Shown piece by piece: positions 20,001-27,990 of a DNA stretch of 64,000 nucleotides. The stretch's first letter is position 1. Each line of letters starts with the position of its first letter. Source of the stretch: Undaria pinnatifida (taxonomy: Eukaryota; Sar; Phaeophyceae; Laminariales; Alariaceae); contig JABAKD010000002.1 of NCBI GenBank assembly GCA_012845835.1, forward strand, positions 11,940,120 through 12,004,119, given 5' to 3'. The position numbers were made by a program, and so were the translations under genes. The notes beneath the pieces were generated by a model. The model made no database searches. It saw nothing but the letters and a program-made list of their open reading frames with translations, and was not told the DNA's origin.

Positions 20001-21412
20001 TGGCACACGCTTATACCGTTTCGATGCCTTGGCTCTGTTTGGCCTGGCAGGACCCCCATGGCTCGTCATTGGCACACGCTTAACCTCTTTTAGTACCGCA
20101 AGACTGATCCCACTCTAATTCCACGCAGGGCGTCGCCAAGCACTTGATTGAGTGCAGTTTTAAAGGCATTGTGGCCGCCTCAAAAACTTGTCGTTGATAT
20201 TCGTGGCTCTTGGAAAAAATCACCATATTTCTACCAGGTATGTCTTACGTGTTTTCTTTTTGCTGGCTCGGTTGTGTTTGCCGGCGCGCGGCTCCATCTG
20301 TTCAGCCACTGGCACCTCAAACCTCTCCTCCTCCTCTCCCTCTCCTCTTTTTTAATTTCGTTTCTCTTTCTTGTTCTGATTTTTTTCTTCCTCTCTCCTC
20401 TTCTGGTTGTTGTTCCTCTCTGATATTCTGCTGCTTTCTTCTTTTTTGCTTTGGCAGGACCGTCTTGCGGTGAGCAAATGCACCCTAATGGCTCGTCACT
20501 GGCACTCGCTCAAGGCCGCCGCGACTGGCACTCCACCACCCCCACCGGCAGGTACGCACGGGAGATACCGTAGCCTTTCTGAAAATACAGAGAGAAGAAC
20601 GTCGAAAATGGGCATGAACCCTTTTGAGACTTGAGAACAAAATATGTTGGAGAAGTCAACATTACAGCGGTGTCTGACCATTGCTTTAACGGTCTGTGGC
20701 ATTGGGAGCCACCACCCAGGACCCCGTCATGGGTTTCTTCCTGATATGCAGGCGTGTATGTTTGTACTCGAACTGTGCAGGCATCCGACGTACAGTGGAG
20801 GGCTCACAGAAGTACCGATATGTGCCAGCCCAATATACCGGCACTATCCAAGGCACCGGCACTATCGGAAATAGGATTACTTACAGAGTTCCAGTCGTGC
20901 CAAGCTAGTTCACCGGCACTCTCTAGGGCGGATGCATTAATCAACCGGCACTATGGGAAGTCCCCCACTATACTGTAGATAGGCGTGGAGGTGTGGGTAT
21001 CCGCTTCTTCGCCTGCCGTTGATGTCTCTCTGTTACTAAATAGGTGCAGCGAGTACCCTATGTGCCCACTCCGTTTTGTCTTCTTTCTTTTCTCTTTTTG
21101 CCTTTCTTTCCTACAAGCCGCACACTTTCGACGTCAAACCTCTTGGTGCATTTCCAAGGACCAACTAGGTAGCTTAACAGCTACCATGGGCAAACCTGTG
21201 CCACCATCTGCTGAAGGTGCACCTGTAAAGTTTCCTTCATCTCCCCTATTTTTTTGCCGCGTGCGTGTTCTGCAGCAGAAGTCAATCCCACGACGGAGCA
21301 TTTGATCGAGACGCTAACCTCCACGATCAAGAGTATGGGCAAGGATGAGCTCCTTCTCCTCGAAAGCCTCGTCACGGAACGCCAGCAAGAGCTGCTCTTG
21401 CCGAGAGGGTAA
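2029..21412 (+). CDS. PLP-dependent (fold type I) enzyme, 15 exons, 797 aa
   Basis: Exons: 2029-2148, 2398-2463, 2835-2957, 3830-4027, 4320-4471, 4916-5153, 5411-5494, 11846-11980, 12727-12821, 13898-14036, 15216-15428, 16893-17035, 17365-17551, 18795-18852 and 19558-19772, followed by 20458-20551 and 21279-21412; the first two are the least certain. Every junction keeps phase, and the frame ends at TAA. Residues from about 170 form an aminotransferase-like fold. They include LLAEGCDDR, FLTPSGSDAEF (cofactor phosphate-loop type), AGEVGSGTAGAAGG, SKTGIRFPS, VVVDACQ (Asp454, expected to meet the pyridine nitrogen) and LVTGSKFFCGPPFCGA with the likely Schiff-base Lys481. GQPVKLGG and the tail follow. 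The first 169 residues match nothing I know. Intron 17036-17364 appears to be GC-AG. ATG 2014 is an alternative start, and a further upstream exon is possible. The order of motifs recalls uncharacterised PLP enzymes related to class-V aminotransferases. Substrate is unknown. Confidence 0.8.
2607..2815 (+). repeat. Poly(C)-ending repeat, copy a (intronic)
   Basis: This is a copy of a dispersed family of about 200-300 bp, also seen at 13628-13745, 16096-16390, 35308-35510, 37540-37845 and 55318-55513. It contains the conserved block CTCGCCGAACGCCTCACGGC, then GTGGAAACCCGACGTG, and finishes in C-rich DNA. It lies in the PLP-gene intron between the exons ending at 2463 and starting at 2835. The inner open frame (LAERLTA-type) recurs between copies but looks like sequence conservation rather than a gene. 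Confidence 0.8.
3083..3160 (+). repeat. Decayed partial copy of exon 2835-2957
   Basis: The copy aligns to the 3' half of the upstream exon: exon CTGAAGCTGTCCTACCTT against copy CCGAAGCTAACGGAACTT. Both continue into an ACACACTCA block and a GAGGGGTTG intron start. The donor GTGAG has become TTGAG, so it cannot splice normally. It is read as a tandem duplicate of an exon-intron boundary. Confidence 0.75.
3372..3445 (+). repeat. Decayed partial copy of exon 3830-4027
   Basis: GGCATCGTTCGGGGAGTGGA here matches GGCATCGCTAGGCGGGTGGA of the downstream exon and continues with GCAGCTCTGCTGATCCGTCTT. The copy also retains the upstream intron sequence (CGCAATGG against TGCAATGG). It therefore duplicates the acceptor side. 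Sequence similarity stops after about 55 exon bases. Confidence 0.75.
3446..3790. repeat. GATCTG/GATCCG-rich repeat
   Basis: Short blocks such as GATCTGTGCGACCTGTGCAGTGA and GATCCGTGTTATATGTAG recur here. Similar GATCTG-rich DNA appears at 19030-19510, 22555-22800, 32390-32640 and 53650-54330. It is an intron filler in the PLP gene and has no coding potential. Confidence 0.55.
4071..4131. repeat. (TGG)n microsatellite
   Basis: A run of about 15-20 TGG/GGT triplets lies just after the donor of exon 3830-4027. In the antisense frame it would read as polyhistidine, which explains the apparent ORF there. Confidence 0.9.
5491..5640 (+). repeat. Minisatellite built on a splice donor
   Basis: The exon ending at 5494 is followed by at least five irregular copies of a unit of 20-30 bp whose core is AAGGTACACAGRACA. 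The first copy is the true exon-donor junction (CACAAG|GTACAC). The later copies at about 5526, 5546, 5566 and 5585 all keep (A/T)GGTACACAG, so the intron opens with an array of possible 5' splice sites. Confidence 0.8.
5893..7165 (+). repeat. Inverted repeat, left arm (about 1.27 kb)
   Basis: This segment is an almost exact reverse complement of 8370-9650, separated from it by 1204 bp. The match begins in the TGTGTGTGTTCTTCACATTAAACC block and ends at CTACTCAG. The arm holds T/A-rich pseudo-coding stretches and two versions of a GGTACCTTGCTACCCTGTCTG block (6427 and 6979), which is the tail end of a LINE. The right arm plus the spacer lie partly inside a TIR element. Confidence 0.9.
6970..7528 (-). 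pseudogene. LINE reverse-transcriptase C-terminus and 3' tail
   Basis: Read on the minus strand, the frame has ETTIRKRRLFFAGALVRQ, LPRRLMFG and AKKAGKWYRGVLEAAERFM. These align with the end of the larger LINE at 60445-63650 ([35 protein letters not shown]). It then runs into a G-rich tract, as the other LINE copies do. Only the last 110 or so residues are present. It is a 5'-truncated dead copy in the PLP-gene intron. Confidence 0.75.
7670..11457. mobile_element. TIR element copy 1, interrupted
   Basis: The left end is GGGCAGACGACAGAAAG and the right end is CTTTCTGTCGTCTGCCC. Next to each end is the 12-bp palindrome GCGGTATACCGC (one mismatch on the left). Homology between the arms continues for hundreds of bases: 7670-8190 mirrors 10900-11457 in parts. 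The interior from about 8190 to 10660, including the right arm of the 1.27-kb inverted repeat, looks inserted. Element copy 2 lies at 57169-64000. No transposase was seen, so it is probably non-autonomous. Confidence 0.7.
8370..9650 (-). repeat. Inverted repeat, right arm
   Basis: This is the reverse complement of 5893-7165 with only scattered differences, for example an extra AC dinucleotide run at the outer end (9637-9652). Near-identity over nearly 1.3 kb points to a recent duplication or gene conversion. The apparent phenylalanine-rich ORFs here come from T-rich DNA and are not genes. Confidence 0.9.
11458..11800 (+). repeat. Three decayed copies of the 5' edge of exon 11846-11980
   Basis: The exon begins GAGGGCGATGGTCCTGCTG and continues GTGACCTCCATCGTGGTC. 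Close copies start at about 11466, 11615 and 11728 (for example GAGGGCGATGGGCCTGCTG followed by TGACCTCCATCGTCG). Each is followed by related T/C-rich intron DNA. All three are upstream of the true exon, in the same orientation, and break off after about 45 exon bases. None keeps a good acceptor. Confidence 0.85.
12537..12715. repeat. (GAT)n-rich microsatellite
   Basis: Imperfect GAT/GAC triplets run almost without a break. They create Asp- or Met-rich pseudo-ORFs. The stretch ends 11 bases before the acceptor of exon 12727-12821. Confidence 0.9.
12868..12995 (-). mobile_element. SINE-like 3' end with poly(A), family S
   Basis: A T-rich run is followed by CATCCTCCGGCGGACGGGG, AAAAATAAAGCTTTAGCTC and CACTTCCACGTATTTTCATACG. 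The same module occurs at 39432-39570 (-), as 43432-43560 (+, with its A-run on the other side) and as a fragment at 5816-5870 (-). In the minus orientation the unit ends CCGCCGGAGGATGAAAAAA, a normal retroposon tail. Confidence 0.7.
13180..13262 (+). repeat. Decayed copy 1 of exon 12727-12821
   Basis: AAAGCGGCGCTTTCCTGCTT here matches AGAGCGGCGCCTTCCTGTCT of the exon. It continues with GCGAAACCC-like sequence and the donor region (CACCAGGTATAT in the exon, CGCCAGGTGTATAC here). The donor is retained but the 5' half and acceptor of the exon are missing. Confidence 0.8.
13405..13488 (+). repeat. Decayed copy 2 of exon 12727-12821
   Basis: AAAGCGGAGCCTTTCCTGCC is followed by TTGCGAAGAACTCGTTACCAAGTACGTAC, paralleling the exon end and its donor. 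It is closer in sequence to copy 1, including the shared prefix ATGAAATGTTGT/ATGAGATGTTGT. Copies 1 and 2 therefore probably arose by a second round of duplication. Confidence 0.8.
13628..13745 (-). repeat. Poly(C)-ending repeat, copy b (partial)
   Basis: A G-run is followed by CTCATTCCATGAATAGCGTT, CCTCGCATCTCAGCCCGGAC and GGAGCACGTGGGTTTTTCAC. Read on the minus strand it ends in poly(C). It is truncated compared with the copies at 16096 and 37540. Confidence 0.7.
14790..15200. repeat. CCCCAATACCGCCCATAA minisatellite
   Basis: Imperfect 17-18-bp units of the form CCCATAACCCCAATACCG run for about 400 bp up to the acceptor of exon 15216-15428. On the minus strand they read as a Gly/Met-rich pseudo-protein. 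Confidence 0.9.
15565..15640 (+). repeat. Decayed copy of the 3' edge of exon 15216-15428
   Basis: GGGCACGAGCACCTCCCGCA matches the exon's GGGCACGAGCACCTCCCGTA, then CGGCTTTCAGGGCTACTTCA against CGGCCTTCAGGACTATTTTA. The exon end CACGAG|GTACGC has become CACGGGGGTGCG, so a weak donor is left. It lies about 140 bp downstream of the true exon. Confidence 0.85.
15665..15865 (+). repeat. GACCCG-rich repeat, copy 1
   Basis: Units of GACCCGACCC and GGGTCGGGTC enclose a distinctive GATATTTGAAGACCTC block. A homologous copy in the same orientation is at 25185-25412. The two share the order of blocks, so they are copies of one element rather than independent simple repeats. Confidence 0.75.
16096..16390 (-). 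repeat. Poly(C)-ending repeat, copy c (longest type)
   Basis: It begins with a G-run and TGTACTCGATGTTCATGCAT, then GGCCGCAGTCGTATGACTG. The central blocks shared with copies a, d and e follow, and it runs on through GGATGGCAGC and TTCCGGTATGGCCACTT, which only copy e (37540-37845) also keeps. On the minus strand the element ends ATGCATGAACATCGAGTACA followed by poly(C). Confidence 0.8.
17636..17700 (+). repeat. Decayed copy 1 of exon 17365-17551
   Basis: CTTGTGGTTCGCGATCCGAC followed by AACGTCCGAAGCACCCGGTGGAAACCCGGAAGT matches the last third of the exon (CTTGTGGTTCGCGTTCCGAG). The donor is lost. Confidence 0.85.
17765..17870 (+). repeat. Decayed copy 2 of exon 17365-17551 with its donor
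   Basis: CTTGTGGTTTGCGCTCCGAC and GTGGCTCTAGGCTACGACAT with GAGTAGCCTCGGTTTCA match the exon end (GTTGCTCTGGGCTACGACGT) and the first 20 intron bases. The donor GT has become AT. A short intron segment, AATCTCGAATAG, is also shared by the sequence after each copy. Confidence 0.85.
17880..18022. repeat. 30-bp minisatellite (intron)
   Basis: At least four copies of a unit containing AATAGAAAAGCTCGGTTGGA and CCCCTCC lie in tandem directly after the second exon echo. Confidence 0.9.
19030..19510. repeat. GATCTG-rich repeat (intron)
   Basis: Blocks such as CAGTGATCTGATCTGTC and CGTGTGCAACCCTAACCCTT occur three times (about 19185, 19345 and 19495), each followed by a C-rich stretch. This gives a tandem period near 150 bp. 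The last unit runs into the acceptor of exon 19558-19772, so the repeat carries decayed polypyrimidine/acceptor regions. Confidence 0.7.
19945..20095 (+). repeat. Two copies of the 5' edge of exon 20458-20551
   Basis: The acceptor and exon start GGCAG|GACC...ATGGCTCGTCACTGGCAC are echoed twice as GGCAGGACCCCCATGGCTCG followed by TCATTGGCACACGCTTA (about 19977 and 20046). Both copies share a 23-bp deletion and are almost identical to each other (69-bp tandem unit). The acceptor is intact in both, but the frame is short. Confidence 0.85.
20800..20965. repeat. ACCGGCACTAT motif cluster
   Basis: ACCGGCACT recurs four or five times within 130 bp. The same motif is clustered at 29600-29760. It resembles a transposon's subterminal sites or a degenerate minisatellite. 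It is in the last intron of the PLP gene. Confidence 0.6.
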
Positions 21413-21489
21413 CTTAAACCCCTCGGAACCGCATCCATGTTTTGGGGGGGGGATCCCACAAGAAATTAGTATGAGAAATTATTTATTAC

Positions 21490-21790
21490 AGTTTTAAACT
21501 GGGTGTTTTTGGAGGAAGAACACCCAGCCGAGTCCCCAGCGCACCTTGCTTTGTCAGGAAAGCTGGCCTTCTGTGGCGAGAGAGCACTCAGATCAGTCTA
21601 CAGCGTGCCTTGTGGTTGTTGTTCACGGTCTGATTACCTTGGTAAGCCTTGTGACAGCGCGCTATTAATAGCAAGAGCTGCTGTTGCCGAGAGGGCGGCC
21701 TATGGTTGGGTGTTTTTGGCGTAGGAGCACTCAGATTAGTCAGTCGACAGCGGGCCTTGTTGCTGCCAGGAGAGCTACCGACCGTGTAGT
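21490..21790. repeat. Tandem duplication downstream of the PLP stop codon
   Basis: A unit of about 190 bp (GGGTGTTTTTGG, GAGCACTCAGAT, CAGCGTGCCTTGTGG) occurs at about 21500 and 21705. It includes GCAAGAGCTGCTGTTGCCGA with GAGGG at 21670, an echo of the final coding bases at 21385-21409. The 3' end of the gene has thus been duplicated as well. No clear polyadenylation signal can be assigned. Confidence 0.65.
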
Positions 21791-22079
21791 ACAGCAAATA
21801 ACACACCCTGCACGATGGGATTTTGAGCCGATTTTCTCCTGAACCAGAGAGACACACACAACGGAAATGGAGGCTTTCGGGAGTTCCCGCCGAGGATTTT
21901 CCATAGATACGTTGCTCGGTGTTTGCACTCTACCAGAAGTCGAGAAACTCGGCGTTGTTGTTCGTCCTACATGGTGGCCTGTTTTGGCGGAAGCACGCTC
22001 GGGTCCGCCACATGGCGCCTTGTTGCTGTTCGGGAGACTCACCCTAGTCTTTGAATTGCGACACGTACATATACGAAAG

Positions 22080-23400
22080 TTAACTGTTTTCTAGCGCAAA
22101 GAGTTGCTGGGTCTGCTTTTGGTTGATCAGGAAGAGCTGGCTTATGATAGACTGCGGATTGCGTGAAAGGGAATGTTCTATGCTGTGGGCGCAAGAGTTT
22201 TGAAGGCCATAACATGTTGGGATGGCTTTCGGGAGAATTTGTCGATTGCGACTCATGTTCAAACTGTTCTCTTTACAGTATGTGAGTGAGAGAGAGCGCC
22301 GACGTGGAGAGTCTAAAAAGCGCGCCACCCGCGGAGGAAAATGTGGACGCTCTCCTTGTCCTACGCACTAGTGTAGTTGTGTTTTTTATTATAGACACGG
22401 TTCTGGCGGCCACTCCTATGTGCCACCATCCTTGCATCTACGGGTGACGCGTGCCGGCTACGAAAACTGCTGCTTTTCTTAGGAGTTACGCATTTGTTTA
22501 TTTACACCAGCGCCAGACACAACAGTGACGCGTGTCATGCGCTGTTTTCCAACTCTTCGCACATCGGACAGATTGGATAGATGCCCCATCCATGATATAG
22601 ATATTTCGGGGAAGATATACCCCTAATACAGTATAGATGATCGGTATGATCTAGATCATGTTGCCGGGTGGGAGCGGTATGACGCATGATCTGCATAATC
22701 TAGAGCGTGCTTCCTGGGTTGGATACGTACGATTCTCCTGCACAACACCCCTTATGGGAAGACGTAAGATCTAGATGATCTAACAGATCATGCGAAACTT
22801 TTGCGGTCAGTGCTTTTGCCATGTACCTTTAATGGTATAATCGTACCCATAAAAAAAATCTGAGATGTTTCACATCAAACTCGATGTACTGTATTCGTAG
22901 CCACGATAAGTTTCTGAGAATTCTCGCACACTACTCGCGATTCGCGTTTTTCGTCAGTCTAGGAATAAGAAGATGGTAACGAGGTGTACGTGCAGTATTC
23001 TGTATTCTGTTTTGTTTTCTACTAGTCCCTGCCGAGAGGTCGCACTCAGCCAGGTGGGCCAATGTTGCAAATCCAACGTGGAATGAAAGTCATTTTCACG
23101 ATGTCGTTTTCACTAAAGATGGCGGATACGTATCACGAAAATTTACCCTCCAAAGCTTCAGGATGAACGTCAACAAGTGCGTACAACTCCTTTGGCGATG
23201 TTGCCCGACTGCTAGTAGTGCGCTGACAGTCGAAAGATAGGCGCTTAGATTGCTGTTGGGGAAGGTTGGTTGTGAGCGTCAGCCCGGAGGGTTTTTGGGG
23301 TTGAAAAAGCATGTTTTGGCCCAAAAGGGGGAGGCAACATGAGAGTGAGAGGACGGGCAGGGCATCTTCTCTAAGCGGTAAACGGCGTACTAGGGTCGTC
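22080..23400. other. Intergenic stretch, no gene seen
   Basis: The stretch holds a GATCTA/GATCTG-rich patch at 22555-22800 but no exon-like block with splice sites, RNA gene or complete transposon that I can recognise. Confidence 0.5.
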
Positions 23401-23439
23401 GTTTTTATCCCTCATCATGTCTGTGGGGGTGGGCGGGTG

Positions 23440-23900
23440 GATGGATGGATGAGAGGGGGGGGGGTAGTGGCCATCAACGATTCGTTGATTTTAAGGCTCT
23501 GTGGAGCACGACGCTCGGTAGATAACAAACTTGTTTTCATAGGTAAACAAGCTCCGGAGCGAGCCCAACAATTTCGCTGGACGTCCATTTGGGTATTATT
23601 AATGTCAAAAGAGGTGTGTGGTAGCCTGCGCCACTAGCTTTTCCTTTGTGGGAAAAGGACAAGGTCATGCTTATCCCATGCCATGTCTGAGGATAAGTGT
23701 AGTGTGAGTAGTGAGCATTATTGATTCGCCGGTTTTAAAGGCTCTGAAGAGCGCGACTTAAGCAAGCCTAGGAGAGAGCCAAAATACTGTGTCGGGACGT
23801 CTTTTTGCTCAATGGATAGAAGTAGAGGTGTATGATAGCCTGCACGCCACTATTTTTTTCTTGTGGAAAAAGGAGGGAGGGGGGGAGAAGGACAATGGCG
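23440..23900. repeat. Intergenic tandem duplication of about 190 bp
   Basis: The segment 23475-23650 (GATTCGTTGATTTTAAGGCT, GTGGTAGCCTGCGCCACTAG) is repeated with decay at 23725-23880 (GATTCGCCGGTTTTAAAGGC, TGATAGCCTGCACGCCACTA). No gene lies here, so the local duplication process seen in introns also acts outside genes. Confidence 0.8.
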
Positions 23901-24179
23901 GAAGGAGGAGTCAGTGTCAGAGTCAGTTACCTCTCTCGTGCAGGGGTACAACGTTCGAACATTTAGCAGAAAATAAATATTACAGTATCGGCAGGGACGC
24001 GCTCGTGCGTATGTGTTTTTTACCGAGGTGTCTGCGAGCTGATCTTTACAGAGACGTCTCGAATGCCGAGAGCGTGGCATGTTGCCGTTGTATGCGGGTC
24101 GGGGGGGGGGGGGCAAGCGCAAGAAAGGCAATAACAATGGTTGTCGTTCTTTATGTTTTTATCGTATACCAATAGCTAC

Positions 24180-25185
24180 ATTAATAAATACTCCGGAGTA
24201 TGTCGGTGCTTGCACGAGAGCAGTCGAACGCTCCGATTTAGACCAGGTTTTTAGCCGTCTTCGAAATAAGTCGAGCTGAGGTCCACTTCTTCTGGGCGCG
24301 CAGTTTCCTGGATGTGCGTCACCTTACTCGATTCGCCCGACCCTGCCGGGGTCGGCGTCGGTCGTGCTCGCGTTGTCTCTCTTCGGGGGGTGCTCTTTTT
24401 GTTTTTTGTTGGTCAAAATATCATTTTTTATATTCGTACGTATAGATACAATATTGTATCGATCTGATAAATTTTTATATCATTCTCTGCTTCTTCGTTG
24501 TTTTGTGGTGGTCACCACTCATGCTGCACAAGATTGTCAGATGGAAATGGGAAACATGTTATTGCAGCGGTAGTTAATGATCACGCAAGGCATTTGTTCC
24601 TTCAAAGGGAAACGAGCTGTCGAAGTATGGTGGTATGACGAGTACAACATCGGCCACACGGGGCAGCCCGGCCTGCTGAGGCACGATGTGTGTCCGGACC
24701 GCAACATCAGGAGCTGCATGACACGCGCGAAGCAAACAATACTCAGTACACTACTGGATGCTCTTCGTGAGCGGTTGATAAATGTTTTGGTATCCCCCAT
24801 TCCCCTCTATTGATTGGAGGCATTACTATTAATTGTTCTATCCGCGGTTGGAACCGACATATCCGCTCTCGGAACGGACGAGCGGATTGTTTCTGCCCGT
24901 CTGTTTCGAATTCCCTCTCCAGGAAAAAATCAAGACCTGCGAACGAACCAATGGCAACTGTGAGCGGTTTGGAGCCTAATACGAGTGATTCGAGCGTAGT
25001 GCTGTAGTAGCAAATTAACCCTAAACCGAGGTTCCCCCGTTGTAGGGGCCCAAAAACGCCACCAAAACGATCAAAACGATCAAGTTGTGCGGTTTTATCA
25101 ACGGCTAGCGTGAGCGCAAAGCAACATGATGAGGAGTGTCACGCTGCGCGCGTGCCATACAGCTTCTCCTTGGGTGGTGATTCAC
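24180..25185. other. Intergenic stretch with an unidentified ORF
   Basis: A plus-strand frame at 24577-24813 reads IGHTGQPGLLRHDVCPDRN and then TRAKQTILSTLLDALRERL. It looks more protein-like than chance, with an amphipathic helix near the end, but I cannot name it. A transposase remnant is the simplest guess. The rest shows nothing. Confidence 0.3.
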
Positions 25186-25412
25186 GGCAGGGCTTTTCAC
25201 GCGTCGAACCCCTTTTCGCGGCGGGTCGGATCGTGTCAGGGTGACCCGGCCCGACCCCGTGATATTTGAAGACCTTGTGATCCGACCCGACGACTCGACC
25301 CGGGAGATTTTCCAACACGTCCTGACCCGACCCGGTTCGACCCGTGGGTTTTTGAAATACCTCCTGACCCGACCCGTGAGCCCGGCCACGACCCGTGGAA
25401 AGCCTTGGTAAT
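25185..25412 (+). repeat. GACCCG-rich repeat, copy 2
   Basis: It shares with 15665-15865 the order TTTTCACG, TTTTCGCGG, GACCCGACC, GATATTTGAAGACCT, TCCGACCCGAC, TTTTCCAACA and ends in related GACCCG units. It is longer than copy 1 by about one extra unit. Confidence 0.75.
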
Positions 25413-26104
25413 TTTTCGGAACGTCCACCAACCAACCCCAATGTCGGCAATCCGCTTTGTTTCGTGTGATCGACACGCTGTAATCGTGAATGTATTTCGT
25501 CGATTTTTCCCTCGGCTGAAGTCACGGAGAGATTAAGGCCACTATACCTGGGTCCCAAAACGGTCAAGACATGACTAAAGACCCCAAAAAAAGTAACTAC
25601 AAGTAAACAGTTCCTGAACGCTTGAAACCGGTTTTTGTTTGTTATTGCTGGTGTGCGCTGATAAAGATAAACCGTAACTGCTGAGCTATCGGTAGCAGTC
25701 AGCGCTGTCTGCTGCCATAGCTCAGGAGTTACGGTGCACATCTCGCAAAAAAAGCACAACATGCGATTGCTTCTGTAGCTTGAGCAGCGGGCTTAACGGT
25801 GAATCTAATCACAAAAAGATCACAACGATCTGGGGTCTTTCTGGCTTTCAGAACTGCACTCCACGCACCGGCTAGAAGACAAACAAAAAAAAATAGTATC
25901 GGAGCACTGAAGTAGCAATAAAACAGTCGAACCCGGACCTCACATTTACCCAAGAAAGGGCGGTAGTCTTTAACTACCTGGCTGCCCTGATCTTGGGCGG
26001 GGGGGGGGGGGGGTCTGTCTCATCGGCCGAGGACTATTTAGCGGTGCGCAGATCAGACTAGCGAAGACAGTCGAAAAACAGCGCAGGCGCGTTTCTCGCC
26101 CGTT

Positions 26105-26155
26105 TTGGGTCCCCGGGTTGGGGTCAGGGTTGGGGTTAGGGGTGGGCGTCGGTCT
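26105..26155. repeat. Degenerate TTAGGG-like G-rich tract
   Basis: GGTTGGGGTCAGGGTTGGGG then TTAGGGG is an irregular telomere-like stretch. Similar DNA occurs at 41705-41740 and 42298-42372. These are short interstitial tracts, not a chromosome end. Confidence 0.5.
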
Positions 26156-26319
26156 ACGCCCGTGCCTTGATCTCACCAGGAAGTGTTTTTTCCTAGTCCT
26201 GAAGCGCGAACAGCCAACAACACCACCAAAGATCCGCGTGACCAGATCTACTAAAGGCCAGATCAGAAAATGTTGAAATATCTGTAAACAGCACTGCACC
26301 AAAGCCGGTGATGGGAGCC

Positions 26320-26420
26320 TTCGCTCACAGGAAGAAGACCGAGCCCGTGGTGGACTTGCGGGGGTCAGGGTTTGCGGCGATTGGTGCGTCTGCATGCAGG
26401 ACACGTGCTACGGTAAAGAT
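26320..26420 (-). pseudogene. Ty1/copia RNase H fragment
   Basis: The minus-strand frame reads HADAPIAANPDPRKSTTGSV followed by FFL and a stop. Copia-type RNase H domains carry a D-A-D-W-A-x-x-x-D-x-R-K-S-T-T-G-x-V-F motif at this point. The match to the RKSTTG core is strong, but only about 30 residues remain and the frame stops at once, so this is a small dead fragment. The matching LTRs were not found. Confidence 0.7.
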
Positions 26421-27239
26421 GCCCTCTGGGACTTGAGAGGGGAAACTTGCCGGGAAAAAAAATGATAACAGCATTGACCAAACGAAGCAATCCGGGCAGG
26501 GGATGTGTCGAAAACGCAACAAAGAGACGTACGACATGCGCTCAGCACAATGCGACTCGTCCTGCTGCTGCACGCTTCCTAAACGGTCGATAAATTCGCA
26601 GCCTTTTTGCTTTTCAGGCCGTTAGACTTGGGGTCCCAACAGAGTTAATAAAAATATCAGTCATCGACATGCGGCTAATCAACCAAATGAACTTTTTTTT
26701 TTGCAATCGACGATATTTGGCGCGCCATAAAGTGTGCTGTCAATCACATGAAGCAGTTTATCTCGACCCATCGAAACCTCTCCAGCAACCCCCGGGCCCA
26801 TACGAAGCAGTACTGAATATTCGTTCTACACAACTTCATTCTCTAAGAAAATTCTCTCTACACACCTTCTTCTCTTCAGATGAATGTTTACTTCTTTGCA
26901 CAACTTTCCCGAGAATTTCCACTCCGCACCCCCTGGTTCCACAGCAAGGGCGTGTTTACCTACCCGGGTATGACCCTAACAATAATACCCGGGTACCTAC
27001 CCGAGTACGACCTCAACCAAGTTTGGTACCCGGGTACCACGGAGTGTATACGCCCTACCAGGTACAAAACACGCCCTTGGTCTATATAGTACTGATTCTT
27101 CGTCTTAAAGAGCTTTCTTCTTTGAGTGTAGATATGTATTTCTAGAGAGGTACAACTTCCGTAGTCACAATGGCATGTGGACGACATCCAAATAAGAAAA
27201 CGATTCATAGCCTTCATAGCCCGAGAAATGTGAAGTGTT

Positions 27240-27448
27240 TGGCGTGGCCCACCCACCCATCCATCCATCCACCCACCCGCTCACCCACCCACCCAACCCA
27301 CCCACCCACTCGCCCACCCACTCGTGCCACCGCACCCCTACTCAGCCCAACGCAACCCAACCTAGCCCAACGCAACCCAACCCAACCTAACGCAAGCCAA
27401 GCCAAGCCGAGCCGAGCCGAGCCGAGCCGAGCCGAGCCGAGCCGAGCC
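27240..27448. repeat. Graded simple repeat CCCAC, CCCAACG, AGCCG
   Basis: CCCACC units pass into CCCAACGCAA units and then into (AGCCG)n with AGCCA ends. The gradual change of unit along one tract suggests slippage with successive fixation of variants. Read in frame it gives apparent Pro/Thr- or Gly/Leu-rich peptides, which I do not treat as coding. Confidence 0.9.
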
Positions 27449-27739
27449 ACCTAAATCGCTGTACTGCTATCTGGCGTTGGTGTGTGTGCGTCCCAAAGTG
27501 GTTGGATCTAACAAATACCAGAATGTGGCATGATTTAACTAAGTCAACCAAATCCCAAAGGAGAACCTTGAAATATAGAACGAGTCCTACGTGTGTCCCT
27601 TCTCGGCGGTATCTAATGCGAAAGCGGTGGCAAAATAAGATATCCAGGGTTAGCGAATACCATCTACCGAGTTTCTCTGTACAATTACGACCCTTCAGCA
27701 GTCACGCGTGAGAGTATACGGCATCCCCCAGGGGACGGT

Positions 27740-27990
27740 CCTCAGAAAACTGCCCGAAAATTGTTGAACAACCGATGCCATCAACCAATCTATCAAACAC
27801 AACGAAAGCTCGAAAACGCGAGAGATGCCACGCATCGACCGGTCTTTACAAAAGTCTCCGAACATTCTTGATTCAACGGTACCAATCAAATCGAACACGA
27901 CGGAAACATCGAAAATATCTCACAACCATCTTCGGTCGCCAGAGAGCGCGATGCCACGCACCGACCGGCCGTTACAGCCTCTTCTTCATG
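27740..27990. repeat. Tandem duplication of about 130 bp
   Basis: GAGATGCCACGCATCGACCG at 27822 is repeated as GCGATGCCACGCACCGACCG at 27947. Related CAAATC/AACACGACGGAAAC and CAAACACAACGAAAGC blocks precede each copy. Confidence 0.7.

Noticed and set aside
20129-20232. Extra PLP exon starting GVAKHLIEC
   Set aside because: It has an acceptor but reaches an in-frame stop before a donor, and skipping it keeps phase and protein continuity (RLLAQ joined to DRLAV).
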